Shown here piece by piece: positions 8,897-18,005 of a stretch of 64,000 nt of DNA (positions within the stretch are counted from its first letter, which is position 1; each line of letters starts with the position of its first letter). Under the pieces are notes generated by a model. That model was not told where the DNA came from. It saw only the letters and a list, made by a program, of their open reading frames with translations, and searched no databases. Source of the DNA: Archangium violaceum (GTDB taxonomy: Bacteria > Myxococcota > Myxococcia > Myxococcales > Myxococcaceae); assembly GCF_016887565.1 (NCBI RefSeq), contig NZ_CP069396.1:9592001-9656000 (forward strand). The letters run 5' to 3'. A program made the position numbers and the translations under genes.

Positions 8897-9270
8897 CGAT
8901 TCGCAAGGTGATGCTCGTCGATGACGAAGACGACATCCGCACCATCGGCCAGCTGAGCCTCGGGCGCGTGGGAGGCTGGCAGACGGTGCTCGCCGCGTCG
9001 GGGGCCGAGGCCGTCACCAAGGCCGCCGCCGAGCAGCCGGACCTCATCCTCCTGGACGTGATGATGCCGGGCATGGACGGGCCCACCACCCTGGGCAAGC
9101 TGCGCGCCCAGGAGGCCACCGCGAAGACGCCCGTCATCTTCATGACGGCGAAGATCCAGAAGCAGGAGGTGGCGCGCTACCTGGAGCTGGGCGCCGTGGG
9201 CGTCATCGGCAAGCCGTTCGACCCCATGACGCTTCCGGCGGAGATCAAGCGGCTGCTGCCGCCCACCTGA
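8893..9270 (+). CDS. Single-domain response regulator (CheY-like)
   Basis: 125 residues, one receiver domain with no output. Canonical acidic pocket (DDEDD), phospho-aspartate in LILLDVMMPGMDG, Thr in IFMTAK and the conserved Lys in GKPFDP. It overlaps the upstream kinase gene by 4 bp and is followed 14 bp later by the second kinase. It probably shuttles phosphate between the two kinases or supplies the intact receiver that the upstream hybrid kinase lacks (inference from order and the Glu substitution there). Confidence 0.92.
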   Translation: MTIRKVMLVDDEDDIRTIGQLSLGRVGGWQTVLAASGAEAVTKAAAEQPDLILLDVMMPGMDGPTTLGKLRAQEATAKTPVIFMTAKIQKQEVARYLELGAVGVIGKPFDPMTLPAEIKRLLPPT

Positions 9271-9284
9271 GGCCGCGACACGCG

Positions 9285-12083
9285 ATGACGACACCCGCCG
9301 TGAAGACCCGTCTCTCCAGGCGCTCCGTGGTGCTCGCGGCGGGGGCGCTCGCGCTCCTGTGCGTGCTCTTCGCGCTCGGCCGTCCGCTGCGTGCCGCCGA
9401 GCACGACAACTACCGCACCCGGCTGCGAAAGCTCCGCGTCCAGAGCGCCGAGCTGGAGCAGGACATCCTCCGGGCCCACCTGGGGCTGCCGGAGGCGCAT
9501 GGCCCCTCCTCGGAGAAGCTCGCGGAGCTGCGCGCGCGGGCGGCGGATCTCCGCATCTTCCCGACCTTGCTGCCGGAGCAGGAGCAGCGGACGCTGGGCG
9601 CCGTGCTGGATGGCTATGTCCGGGCGCTGGTGGACGAGGAGATGCTGATGGGGCGCCTCCACGAGCAGGACACGCGGAGGGCCGAGCGCCGGGAGTCTCT
9701 CGAGCGGCGGGCCACCGCCCTGACGGAGCGGCTGCCTCCGGGCGAGCCACGCGGAAGGGCGGAGGCCCTGGCTGGCGCCGTGCTGGCCAGCGCGGACGCG
9801 GGCCGTGCCCCCCAGGTGGAGGCGGCACTCGCCTCCCTGGCGGTGCTGACGGACGGGAAGCCGGAGCTGGCGGAACCTCGCGCAAAGCTGGAGGCGGATG
9901 CGCGGGCCCTCCTCGGCCACGCCCGGGAGGCAGAGGCCACGTTCCGGCTCCTGATGGACCATCCCGCCAGCCCCGAGGCCGAGCGGCTCATCTCCACCTA
10001 CCTTCAGCTCTACGAGACGACGCTGGCGCGCACCGAGCGCTTCCGCATCACCCTCTTCGCCTTCTCGCTGTTGCTCGTCGCCTTCGTGCTGGTGGTGCTG
10101 CTGAGGCTGGCGCGCACGGGCGCCGCGCTCGACGCGCTCAACGCGGAGCTGGAGCGGCGCGTGGAGGAGCGCACCGCGGCCCTGTCCACCGCCAACGCGG
10201 AGCTGCGCGAGAGCGAGGCGCGCAAGGCGGCCATCCTGGAGAGCTCCTTCGACGGAATCATCTCCCTGGACGAGGCGGGCCGCATCCTGGAGTTCAATCC
10301 CGCCGCGGAGCACATCTTCCGATTGCCTCGGGCCCAGGCGATGGGCCGGGACTTCCTCTCCCTGGGGCTGGCCGCTTCCGTGAATGTCGGCCAGCGCGAG
10401 GCGGTGGCGCGCGCGCTCCGGGCCGACGCCGTGCCCGGCCGAGCCACCCGGCTGGAGCTGTCCGGCCTGCGCACCGACGGCGGCACCTTCCCCGCCGAGC
10501 TCACCCTCTCGCGGGTGCGCAGCGACGGTCCCGCGCGCTTCACCGCCTACGTGCGCGACATCACCGAGCGCAAGGAGGTGGAGCGGCTGAAGAACGAGTT
10601 CGTCTCCACCGTCAGCCACGAGCTGCGCACCCCCCTCACCTCCATCCGCGGCTCGCTGGGCCTGCTGGAGGGTGGCGTCCTGGGCGAGCTTCCCTCCCAG
10701 GCCCAGGACATGGTGCGCATCGCTCGCACCAACACCGAGCGCCTCATCCGCCTCATCAACGACATCCTCGACCTGGAGAAGATGGAGTCCGGCAAGCTGG
10801 AGCTGAAGCTGCAGCCGGTGGAGGTCTCCGAGGTGCTCGAGGCCACCTTCAGCGGCGTGCAGGCCATGGCGGACACGGCGCGGGTGAACCTGTGCGCGGA
10901 GGCCGCTGGGGCGGGCACGGTCCGCGCGGATCGGGACCGGCTCATCCAGGTGCTCACCAACCTCGTCTCCAACGCCATCAAGTTCTCCCCCGCGGACAGC
11001 CGGGTGGAGGTGCGGGCCGCCCGGGACGCGCGGGGCCTCGTGCGCTTCTCCGTGGTGGACCAGGGGCCGGGCATCCCTCCGGACAAGCGCGCCCGGCTCT
11101 TCGGCAAGTTCCAGCAGCTGGACAGCTCGGACACGCGCTCCAAGGGAGGCACGGGCCTGGGGCTGGCCATCTCCCAGGCCATCGTCGAGCAGCACGGCGG
11201 CCGCATCGAGGTGCTCTGCGAGCCGGGCCAGGGGGCCACCTTCACCTTCTCGCTGCCGGCGGTGCGCGTGGGCTCGGGCTCTGTCTCCCGTGTGATGGAC
11301 GAGTCGCGCTACACCATCCTGGCGGTGACGACGGACTCGGAGCTGTCCGGCCTGCTGCGGGGCCTGCTCACCCACGAGGGCTACCGCCTGCTCCGCACCC
11401 CCTCCCTGGAGGAGGCGGAGAAGCTCATCGAGGTGGGCGCGCCCGACGCGCTGGTGCTGGACGCCCAGTGGATGGACGGCAGCGGGCTGGACTTCGTCCG
11501 GAGGCTGCGCGAGGAGCCGCGCACGCGCGAGCTGCCGGTGCTGATGCTATCGGGGCGCTCATCCGAGGAGGAAGGGGTCGTCCAACCGCTGCTGGTGGAC
11601 TGGATGGTGAAGCCCTTCCAGGAGACGCGCTTCCTCCAGGCGCTGCGCCACGCCATCCGCCGGCCCGGGCAGGCCCGGGTGCTCATCGTGGAAGACGACG
11701 TGGCCACGCGCCAGGTGCTGCGCAACCAGTTGGAGCGGATGGGAGCGGCCTGCTACGAGGCGGGGGACGGGGAGAGCGCGGTGGCGCTGGCTCGCACGAC
11801 GCCTCCGGACCTCATCGTGCTGGACGTGGGGCTGCCCCGGCTGGATGGCTTCGAGGTGGTGGACATCCTCCGCCAGGGCAAGGGCCGAGGCACCCCGCTC
11901 ATCGTCTTCACCGGGAGGGATCTCTCCTCGATGGACCAGGGCCAGCTCACGCTGGGCCTCACCCGCCACCTCACCAAGGCGCGCACGTCCGAGGAAGAGC
12001 TGATGGCCTCCGTGAAGGAGCTGCTCGACGGGCTGCTGGCCCGCCGGGATGATGGCCAGCAACCGCGCAAGGAGGCTTCATGA
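9285..12083 (+). CDS. Membrane-anchored hybrid sensor histidine kinase with two receiver domains
   Basis: 932 residues. A transmembrane helix near residues 12-32, a helical extracytoplasmic sensor of about 220 residues, a second helix near 255-277, a short coiled coil, PAS (about 315-430), HisKA with H445 (SHELRTPL), HATPase (about 545-655), and two receivers (about 672-785 and 800-915) with phospho-Asp in LVLDAQWMDG and IVLDVGLPRLDG. A 220-bp block over its HisKA domain (10581-10800) is nearly identical to one in the kinase upstream. Its end overlaps the next gene by 4 bp, giving kinase-regulator-kinase-effector coupling. Confidence 0.93.
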   Translation: MTTPAVKTRLSRRSVVLAAGALALLCVLFALGRPLRAAEHDNYRTRLRKLRVQSAELEQDILRAHLGLPEAHGPSSEKLAELRARAADLRIFPTLLPEQEQRTLGAVLDGYVRALVDEEMLMGRLHEQDTRRAERRESLERRATALTERLPPGEPRGRAEALAGAVLASADAGRAPQVEAALASLAVLTDGKPELAEPRAKLEADARALLGHAREAEATFRLLMDHPASPEAERLISTYLQLYETTLARTERFRITLFAFSLLLVAFVLVVLLRLARTGAALDALNAELERRVEERTAALSTANAELRESEARKAAILESSFDGIISLDEAGRILEFNPAAEHIFRLPRAQAMGRDFLSLGLAASVNVGQREAVARALRADAVPGRATRLELSGLRTDGGTFPAELTLSRVRSDGPARFTAYVRDITERKEVERLKNEFVSTVSHELRTPLTSIRGSLGLLEGGVLGELPSQAQDMVRIARTNTERLIRLINDILDLEKMESGKLELKLQPVEVSEVLEATFSGVQAMADTARVNLCAEAAGAGTVRADRDRLIQVLTNLVSNAIKFSPADSRVEVRAARDARGLVRFSVVDQGPGIPPDKRARLFGKFQQLDSSDTRSKGGTGLGLAISQAIVEQHGGRIEVLCEPGQGATFTFSLPAVRVGSGSVSRVMDESRYTILAVTTDSELSGLLRGLLTHEGYRLLRTPSLEEAEKLIEVGAPDALVLDAQWMDGSGLDFVRRLREEPRTRELPVLMLSGRSSEEEGVVQPLLVDWMVKPFQETRFLQALRHAIRRPGQARVLIVEDDVATRQVLRNQLERMGAACYEAGDGESAVALARTTPPDLIVLDVGLPRLDGFEVVDILRQGKGRGTPLIVFTGRDLSSMDQGQLTLGLTRHLTKARTSEEELMASVKELLDGLLARRDDGQQPRKEAS

Positions 12084-14134
12084 GCCGGGGGACGCTGCTC
12101 TTCCTCGAGGATGACAAGGATCTGCAATCGCTCGTCTCCGCCTACCTGCGCGAGCGGGGCTACCACGTGGAGTCGGTCCGCACCGCGAGGGAGGCACTCG
12201 ACGTGCTGGTCCGGGTGCGGGTGGACGCGGCCATCGTGGACGGATTGCTGCCGGGGATGATGGGCACGGACTTCATCCAGGAGCTGCGCCGGACGGAGCC
12301 GCACCTGCCCATCCTCTTCGCCTCGGCCTTCTGGAAGGACCTCAAGAGCCACGAGCTGCTCACCCGGCAGCTCAAGGTGGCGCGCGTGCTCCACAAGCCC
12401 TACTCGCCCCAGGAGCTCTTCATCTGGGTGGAGCAGGTGGTGAAGGTGAAGCCCCAGCCACCCCCTCCGCCCCCGCCAGCGCGGGTGGCGGAGCCCGATG
12501 ACGATCTGGCCGCCGCCCTGGCGGCGCTGAGCGCCGAGTACGCGGCGGGCCTGGGCGAGAAGGTGCGGCAGCTGGAGCAGGAGCTGGAGCGGGCCCGGGC
12601 CGGAGATGCCGAGGCGTTGGAGGAGGCATACTCGATCGCCCACAAGCTGCACGGGACGGCGGGCACCTACGGCTTCCGCGCGGTGAGCATGGCGGCGGGG
12701 AGCCTGGAGGCACGGCTGCGCCAGGCTCGGGGCAAGGGAGAAGCGGCGGACTGGAGCGCCCCGCGGGCCGCGCTGCACGAGCTCTCCCAGGAGGCCTCGC
12801 GTGCCGTATCGCCCGCACCGCCTCCCGCGCCGGCACAGGGCCCGAGCACGCCAGCGGCGAGCACCGAGGGCGTGACGAAGTTCCTGGGCACGGTGCTGGT
12901 GGCGGACGACGACGCCGCGTGGCTGGCCGAGGTGGAGCGGATGGGGCGCGAGCAGTTGGTGCGCGTGGTGACGGCTCGTGATGCGGACGAGGCGGTGACG
13001 GCGGCGCGGCGGCAGTGGCTGGATGGGGCGCTGTTGAACGTGGACCTCGGGGGCCAGGAGGGCGGCTTCACCGCCGCGGCGCGGCTGCGGGGCGAGGACG
13101 GTTTGCAGTCACTGCCACTGGCCTTCTTTGGCACCCAGGGGGACGTCGCCTACCGGATGGCGGCCGTCCAGACGGGGGGTCTGCTCTACCTGCAGCGCCC
13201 CTTCACGGCGCAGGACCTGACGGAGGCGGTGGAGCGGATGGTGACCGCCCAGCGTCCCGAGCGCTCGCGCGTGCTGGTGCTGGACGACGATCCGGACGCG
13301 GTGCGCGCCCTCGGAGCCGCGCTGCTCGGCGAGCAGGTGGAGGTCGTGGGTCAGGGAGACCCCTATTGCCTGGTGGATGCGCTGGCCGAGCACCGGCCGG
13401 ATCTGCTGCTGTTGGACGTGGAGATGCCGGGACCGAGCGGGTTCGACCTGTGCCGCATCGTGCGCTCCATGCCCGAGTGGAGGGAGTTGCCGGTGCTCTT
13501 CGTCACGGCGCACTCGGGAGTGGACTTCCGGGTAGCGGCCTTCCAGGCGGGTGCGGACGACTATCTCACCAAACCGGTGCTGCGCGAGGAGCTGCGGGCG
13601 CGCGTGAGGTCGCGGCTGGAGCGGGCGCGGCTGACGCGCGAGCGGGCCGAGCGTGACGCCCTGACGGGACTGCTGCTGCGCCGGCCCTTCTTGGAGCGCC
13701 TGCGGATACGGATGGCCGAGGCGCAGCGGCAGGGCAAGCCGCTGGCGCTGGCGCTGCTGGACGTGGACCGGTTCAAACAGGTGAACGATGCGCACGGGCA
13801 CCTGGCGGGAGACCGCGTGCTGATGAGGATGGGACGACTGCTGGCGGCCCGCTTCCGTGAGGAGGACTTGCGGTGCCGGTGGGGCGGCGAGGAGTTCGTG
13901 GTGGCGCTGCTCGGAGAGAGGGCGGAGAGCGCGAGGGACATCCTGGCGCGCACGGCGGCGGAGCTGGGGCGGCTGGACTTCGAGGGCGACAAGGGAGAGT
14001 CCTTCCGGGTCACCTTCAGCGCGGGAATCGCGGTGGCCCCCCAGGACGGCACCGACGTGGAGGCCCTGCTGCGCCACGCGGACGAGCGGCTGTACCGGGC
14101 CAAGGCCAACGGCCGCAACCGCATCGAGAGCTGA
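12080..14134 (+). CDS. Multi-receiver / Hpt / GGDEF diguanylate cyclase response regulator
   Basis: 684 residues. Order: receiver 1 (about 1-115, phospho-Asp in AIVDGLLPGMMG), a Pro-rich linker, an Hpt-like helical domain (about 150-235, motif AHKLHGTAGTYG), receiver 2 (about 272-385), receiver 3 (about 395-510, LLLDVEMPGPSG) and a GGDEF domain (about 525-684). The GGDEF signature is RWGGEEF, an active-type site, and LALLDVDRFKQVNDAHGH is conserved, so it should make cyclic di-GMP. It is the likely output of the phosphorelay formed by the three genes upstream (4-bp overlap with the hybrid kinase). Confidence 0.93.
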   Translation: MSRGTLLFLEDDKDLQSLVSAYLRERGYHVESVRTAREALDVLVRVRVDAAIVDGLLPGMMGTDFIQELRRTEPHLPILFASAFWKDLKSHELLTRQLKVARVLHKPYSPQELFIWVEQVVKVKPQPPPPPPPARVAEPDDDLAAALAALSAEYAAGLGEKVRQLEQELERARAGDAEALEEAYSIAHKLHGTAGTYGFRAVSMAAGSLEARLRQARGKGEAADWSAPRAALHELSQEASRAVSPAPPPAPAQGPSTPAASTEGVTKFLGTVLVADDDAAWLAEVERMGREQLVRVVTARDADEAVTAARRQWLDGALLNVDLGGQEGGFTAAARLRGEDGLQSLPLAFFGTQGDVAYRMAAVQTGGLLYLQRPFTAQDLTEAVERMVTAQRPERSRVLVLDDDPDAVRALGAALLGEQVEVVGQGDPYCLVDALAEHRPDLLLLDVEMPGPSGFDLCRIVRSMPEWRELPVLFVTAHSGVDFRVAAFQAGADDYLTKPVLREELRARVRSRLERARLTRERAERDALTGLLLRRPFLERLRIRMAEAQRQGKPLALALLDVDRFKQVNDAHGHLAGDRVLMRMGRLLAARFREEDLRCRWGGEEFVVALLGERAESARDILARTAAELGRLDFEGDKGESFRVTFSAGIAVAPQDGTDVEALLRHADERLYRAKANGRNRIES

Positions 14135-14164
14135 AGAGTGGCCCTTCACGTATAATCCCGGCCC

Positions 14165-15751
14165 ATGCACGGGCTTCTCCGAAGGTCGCTGCTCGCGGTC
14201 CTGCTCCTGTGTCTGGGGAGCAGCTGTGGTCCCTCCCCTGAGGTGGACACCCAGGCTCCGTCCAACGTCCAGATCACCAACGTGGCGCCGGGAGAGCTCA
14301 TCACGGGCTCGAGAAAGCTCCAGGCCTCCGCCGAGGACGACTCCGGCCGTGTGATGCGGATGGAGTTCCGCGTCTCCGGCACCCTCGTTTGCACGGACGG
14401 CACGATGCGGGGCTCGGGGGCGATCTTCGTCTGCACCTGGAATTCGAGCTACACCCCAGAGGGAAGTTACCAGCTCATCGCCACGGCCTACGACGCGGCG
14501 GGCAATTCCACGGGCTCCGAGCCCGTCTCCTTCAGCGTCCCCCCTCCCCCACCCAATCAACAGCCCACCCTCTCCTCGGTGAAGGCCACGCCGGACACGC
14601 TCGACGAGGGCGCGAGCACCACCCTCGCGGTGACTGCCAGCGATCCGGATGGAGACACGCTCACCTACGCCTGGACGCAGACCCCGTCCACGCCCGCGGG
14701 CAAATTCAGCGACAGCACCGCGGCGAGCCCCACCTGGACCGCACCCGCACTCACCAGTGACCAGACCTTCACCCTCCAGGTCATCGTCTCGGATGGCAAG
14801 GGAGGCACGGACCAGGACAGCGTGGACGTGTCCGTGACGAACCTCCCCGAGAATCAAGTGCCCACGATCTCCGCGGTGAAGGCCACGCCGGACACGCTCG
14901 ACGAGGGCACGAGCACCACCCTCGCGGTGACTGCCAGCGATTTGGATGGAGATACACTCACCTACGCCTGGACGCAGACCCCGTCCACGCCCGCGGGCAA
15001 ATTCAGCGACAGCACCGCGGCGAGCCCCACCTGGACCGCACCCTTGCTCACCGGCGACGACCAGAGCTTCACCCTTCAGGTCACCGTCTCGGATGGCAAG
15101 GGAGGCACGGCCCAGGACGGCGTGAAGGTGCCGGTGACGAACGTCAACACCCCTCCCGACGTGGATGCGGCCATCACCGCGCTCGCCACGGTGGTCGCGG
15201 GGGACTCCCTGAATCTCTCCATCGGCGCCAGGGATCCGGACGGAGACCCCCTGACCTACGCCTGGACGACGACCCCCGAGAACGCGGGCACCTTCTTGCG
15301 CGACACGACCACCACCTCGACGAGGTGGCGTTCCCTGGACATCAGCGCCACCACGGTCGTCACCTTCCAGGTCACCGTGTCCGATGGAAGGAATTCCGTC
15401 ACGCGCTCGAAGGACGTGCAAGTCACCGTTCCCACCTACGCACAGGTTCAGCAGGTATGGGATGCCACGTGCACGGGCTGCCACAAGGACGGCAACGCCT
15501 CGGGTGGATTGAACCTGGCCGCGGCCAGCTCCTACGACGCACTCGTCGACACTCCTGGCACCAGCTCGGCCTGCACCGCCGCCAAGCGCGTGGCACCGGG
15601 GCTCCCGAACGCCTCGCTGCTCGTGCAGAAGATCAGTGGCACCACCTGTGGCACGCGGATGCCGAGCAACGCCCCCGCCTACTTCGACAGCAACCCCGGC
15701 CTCCTCATCCGCATCCGCTCGTGGATTCTGGCCGGGGCGCCCAGCGACTGA
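14165..15751 (+). CDS. Lipoprotein with Ig/PKD-like repeats and a C-terminal CxxCH motif
   Basis: 528 residues. Signal peptide with lipobox LGSSC, so an exported lipoprotein. After an Ig-like N-terminal domain come two near-identical modules of 99 residues (297-bp DNA repeat, see repeat entry) and a third diverged copy; each has the DxDGDxLTYAWTQ core typical of cadherin/PKD-like surface modules, with Asp residues suited to calcium. The C-terminal ~100 residues hold CTGCH at 436-440, a single haem c-type motif as in planctomycete-type cytochrome domains, or a Cys site. Starts 30 bp after the diguanylate cyclase; possibly an adhesin. Function unproven. Confidence 0.85.
   Translation: MHGLLRRSLLAVLLLCLGSSCGPSPEVDTQAPSNVQITNVAPGELITGSRKLQASAEDDSGRVMRMEFRVSGTLVCTDGTMRGSGAIFVCTWNSSYTPEGSYQLIATAYDAAGNSTGSEPVSFSVPPPPPNQQPTLSSVKATPDTLDEGASTTLAVTASDPDGDTLTYAWTQTPSTPAGKFSDSTAASPTWTAPALTSDQTFTLQVIVSDGKGGTDQDSVDVSVTNLPENQVPTISAVKATPDTLDEGTSTTLAVTASDLDGDTLTYAWTQTPSTPAGKFSDSTAASPTWTAPLLTGDDQSFTLQVTVSDGKGGTAQDGVKVPVTNVNTPPDVDAAITALATVVAGDSLNLSIGARDPDGDPLTYAWTTTPENAGTFLRDTTTTSTRWRSLDISATTVVTFQVTVSDGRNSVTRSKDVQVTVPTYAQVQQVWDATCTGCHKDGNASGGLNLAAASSYDALVDTPGTSSACTAAKRVAPGLPNASLLVQKISGTTCGTRMPSNAPAYFDSNPGLLIRIRSWILAGAPSD
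14579..15172 (+). repeat. 297-bp tandem duplication inside the lipoprotein gene
   Basis: The block beginning GTGAAGGCCACGCCGGACAC at 14579 recurs at 14876 with only scattered differences, in frame (99 codons). Conservation at DNA level, not only protein level, points to recent unequal crossing-over or gene conversion between modules. A third, more diverged module follows from about 15173. Confidence 0.85.
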
Positions 15752-15795
15752 CGCGCTCCGCCAGCCGCGCTGACCCACTTTGGGAGGTGCTCGCG

Positions 15796-16314
15796 ATGTC
15801 GTTTGACCCGTGGATGCCAGGCCAGGGCGTGTTGGCCGCTGCCTACTCCCCCTGGATGCCGTACTGCATGATGGTGCCCGGCCTGGCCATCCTGTCGTTC
15901 GTGGCCTACTACGGGATGAAGCTGGCGGGCTTCCTGCGCGGCGCTCGCAAGGTGACGGGCAAGGTGAGCTGGCTCCCAAGAGGGAAGGACTTCGCGCGCG
16001 TCCGCGAGAAGAAGGGCGGGATGGCGATGCTGCGCGACGAGGAGCTCATGCGCAGGTACAGGTTCATGCTCTGGGTGCGCATCCGTCCGCCCGACGGCGA
16101 AGAGCCCGTGGAGATCGGGCTCGTCACGAGCGGATACACCTTGTCCCGCGAGCTCGAGCATGGGGATGAGCTCGAGGTGCTCTACAACCCGGAGCGGCCC
16201 GAGGCCGTGTACCTGCCTGGGGAGAACAAGTGGATCGGCTTGATCCTCGTGGGGATCATGGGGCTCATCCTGACGGGCTTTGCCCTCGCCAACCTGGTGA
16301 GGACTCTTCGCTAG
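15796..16314 (+). CDS. DUF3592-like small membrane protein
   Basis: 172 residues with hydrophobic helices near residues 20-45 (MVPGLAILSFVAYYGMKLAGF) and 145-168 (WIGLILVGIMGLILTGFALA). The part between them is a small soluble beta domain, with LEHGDELEVLYNPERPEAVYL resembling the ending of DUF3592 proteins. The ATG at 15796 is chosen because it follows GGGAGGTG at about 15782-15789 and gives a compact two-helix protein. Converges with the secreted beta-propeller gene 22 bp away. Function unknown. Confidence 0.72.
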   Translation: MSFDPWMPGQGVLAAAYSPWMPYCMMVPGLAILSFVAYYGMKLAGFLRGARKVTGKVSWLPRGKDFARVREKKGGMAMLRDEELMRRYRFMLWVRIRPPDGEEPVEIGLVTSGYTLSRELEHGDELEVLYNPERPEAVYLPGENKWIGLILVGIMGLILTGFALANLVRTLR

Positions 16315-16335
16315 GGCCTGGCCACCCCCGTGGCG

Positions 16336-17733
16336 TTACTCCCCGGAGCAGCCCGTGGGCACCACCGCGTCCGCTCCTTGGAAGGCGACCCCATTCGAGA
16401 TGTGGCCCGTGAGCACGGCCGAGGTGCTGGCGCAGGAGAGCTGCGTGTCCTGGAGCTTGAACACCAGCACCGTGTCGAGCCGCCCATCGCCATTCACGTC
16501 CGCCCACCAGGAGCGTACCTGCCGCGCCTCGGTACCGGTGGCCCCGAAGCGGATCGTCTCCAGTGCCACCTGGGTGGCGTCGAGGGTGTCCGACGACAGG
16601 AGGGCCACCTTGAGCCTGCCGTGGCCGCGCGGGTTGAGCTCGTTCGTGGCATCACCCGGGCTGATGTCGATGACGGCCTGGAGCACCTGGGGGCCGAGCG
16701 TGTACTTGTAGATCTTCTTGCAGTCGAAGTTGTCCATCAGGAAGAGGTCGCCGTGGGCGTCGAAGACGGCGCCCCTGGGCGAGCCGAAGGCCGCCTTGTC
16801 GGGAGGTCCGGGCAGGAGCCCGAGGAGCTGGCCGCTCGGGGCATACTTCGCCATGCCGTCCGCCCGGCTCCAGTAGACGTTGCCCTGGGCGTCCACGGCG
16901 ACCGTGCCGTTGACCTGGAGGTCCGTCCCTTCGGCGAAGACGCTCGCCGTCCCGTCGGTGCCGATCCGGATGAGCTGGGGAAGGATGGTGGGATTGGAAG
17001 TGCTCACCACATACACGGTTCCGTCCGGAGCGCTGGCCATCGATCCCGGGACGACGATGAGCCCGCTGTCACTGAAGACTTCGAGTCCGGGCGGTGAGAG
17101 CGTCACCCGGTCGACCCGGGAGGTACCGTTCACGTTCGCCAGGAGGCTGTCCGCCAGCGGGCCTCGTCCCAGCGTGAGTTCATGGTAGGAAGTGCCGTTC
17201 CCCGGGACGAGCAGCGAGAAGGAGCTGCCCTCGGTGAAGGGCGCCTCGTAGACCCCTCCGACTTCCAGGCCGAAGAACCGGTTCCTGCTCTCATCCAGCA
17301 CGAAGGCGCTGAGGGTGCCGACCCCGCTGACGGAGCCGGTGGTGAAGAGATTCACGTCACCGACACCATTGACGAGCGTCCCATCGGGAAGGATCCGGTA
17401 GACGCCCATGGCGTTGATTGGATACAGGTTGCCCGCGCTGTCGATGTCCAGGTCCATCCAGCAGGACCCGAAGCCGGACTGCCCCCGCGTTGGATAGACG
17501 ATGTCGATGGTGGCTGGGATGCTCCCGGAAGTGGACGGCGGCTCCGTGCCAACCGGGAGCACGGCGGCCGTCTCGGGGCGGTAGACGAGCACGGGGGGCT
17601 GTCCAGGCGAGAGCACCTCGTATCGCTCTCCCGACTCCAGCCCGGCCGCCTGGCTCATCCGCGAACCCGCCAACACCACGAGGGCAGCCAGCACACACCA
17701 GACTCTCTTCGCGGTGAGTCTCTCAACGTTCAT
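16336..17733 (-). CDS. Secreted NHL/SMP-30-like beta-propeller protein
   Basis: 465 residues. Signal peptide MNVERLTAKRVWCVLAALVV with an SQAAG-type cleavage site near residue 30. The body has repeated strands of the DSAGNLYPI, APDGTVYVVS, DAQGNVYWS and DAHGDLFLMD kind, characteristic of NHL/SMP-30 propellers. The last ~90 residues hold an IDISPGD...LNPRGHG...DVNGDGRLD module seen at the ends of many secreted proteins and possibly calcium binding. The internal ATG at 17731-17733 is preferred over the longer frame because it begins the signal peptide. Isolated, convergent with the DUF3592-like gene. Confidence 0.8.
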   Translation of the reverse strand: MNVERLTAKRVWCVLAALVVLAGSRMSQAAGLESGERYEVLSPGQPPVLVYRPETAAVLPVGTEPPSTSGSIPATIDIVYPTRGQSGFGSCWMDLDIDSAGNLYPINAMGVYRILPDGTLVNGVGDVNLFTTGSVSGVGTLSAFVLDESRNRFFGLEVGGVYEAPFTEGSSFSLLVPGNGTSYHELTLGRGPLADSLLANVNGTSRVDRVTLSPPGLEVFSDSGLIVVPGSMASAPDGTVYVVSTSNPTILPQLIRIGTDGTASVFAEGTDLQVNGTVAVDAQGNVYWSRADGMAKYAPSGQLLGLLPGPPDKAAFGSPRGAVFDAHGDLFLMDNFDCKKIYKYTLGPQVLQAVIDISPGDATNELNPRGHGRLKVALLSSDTLDATQVALETIRFGATGTEARQVRSWWADVNGDGRLDTVLVFKLQDTQLSCASTSAVLTGHISNGVAFQGADAVVPTGCSGE

Positions 17734-18005
17734 GTTTTCCCTCTCTGTCCACACCCACAGCGGTGAGCACACCGGGCCGTATGTCTAAGGCGCGAGTCCG
17801 CATCCGGCCCTCCTGACGCATGGGAAGTTCCGAAACTTCGCACTCAGGATGGGCGGACCGGTTCGCGGCTGAACAGCCGACCCAGCACCGGGACCGGAGA
17901 GGGTGTCAAAGAAGGCGGACGTGCCCCGTGCTCGGGCCTCGGCATCCACCTGCTCCACCAGACCCAAGAACAGTCCTTCGAGGCCAGCAGTACCGGGTGG
18001 GAGAC
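17734..18005. other. Intergenic region, no gene supported
   Basis: Between the start of the beta-propeller gene and the end of the DUF2381 gene. Both strands can be translated for short stretches, but none has a convincing start, ribosome site or recognisable domain. It should contain the promoter of the propeller gene; no hexamers are clear. Confidence 0.5.

Noticed and set aside
9177-11375. A 732-codon open frame on the minus strand and other very long antisense frames (6869-8566, 13109-15979, 39003-40319, 40408-42624)
   Set aside because: They lie antisense to well-supported genes, have Arg/Gly/Ala/His-rich nonsense composition and arise from the GC-rich third positions.
14579-15172. CRISPR-like repeats
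   Set aside because: The repeats are 297-bp in-frame protein modules, not short repeats with unique spacers. No CRISPR array or cas gene was seen in the window.
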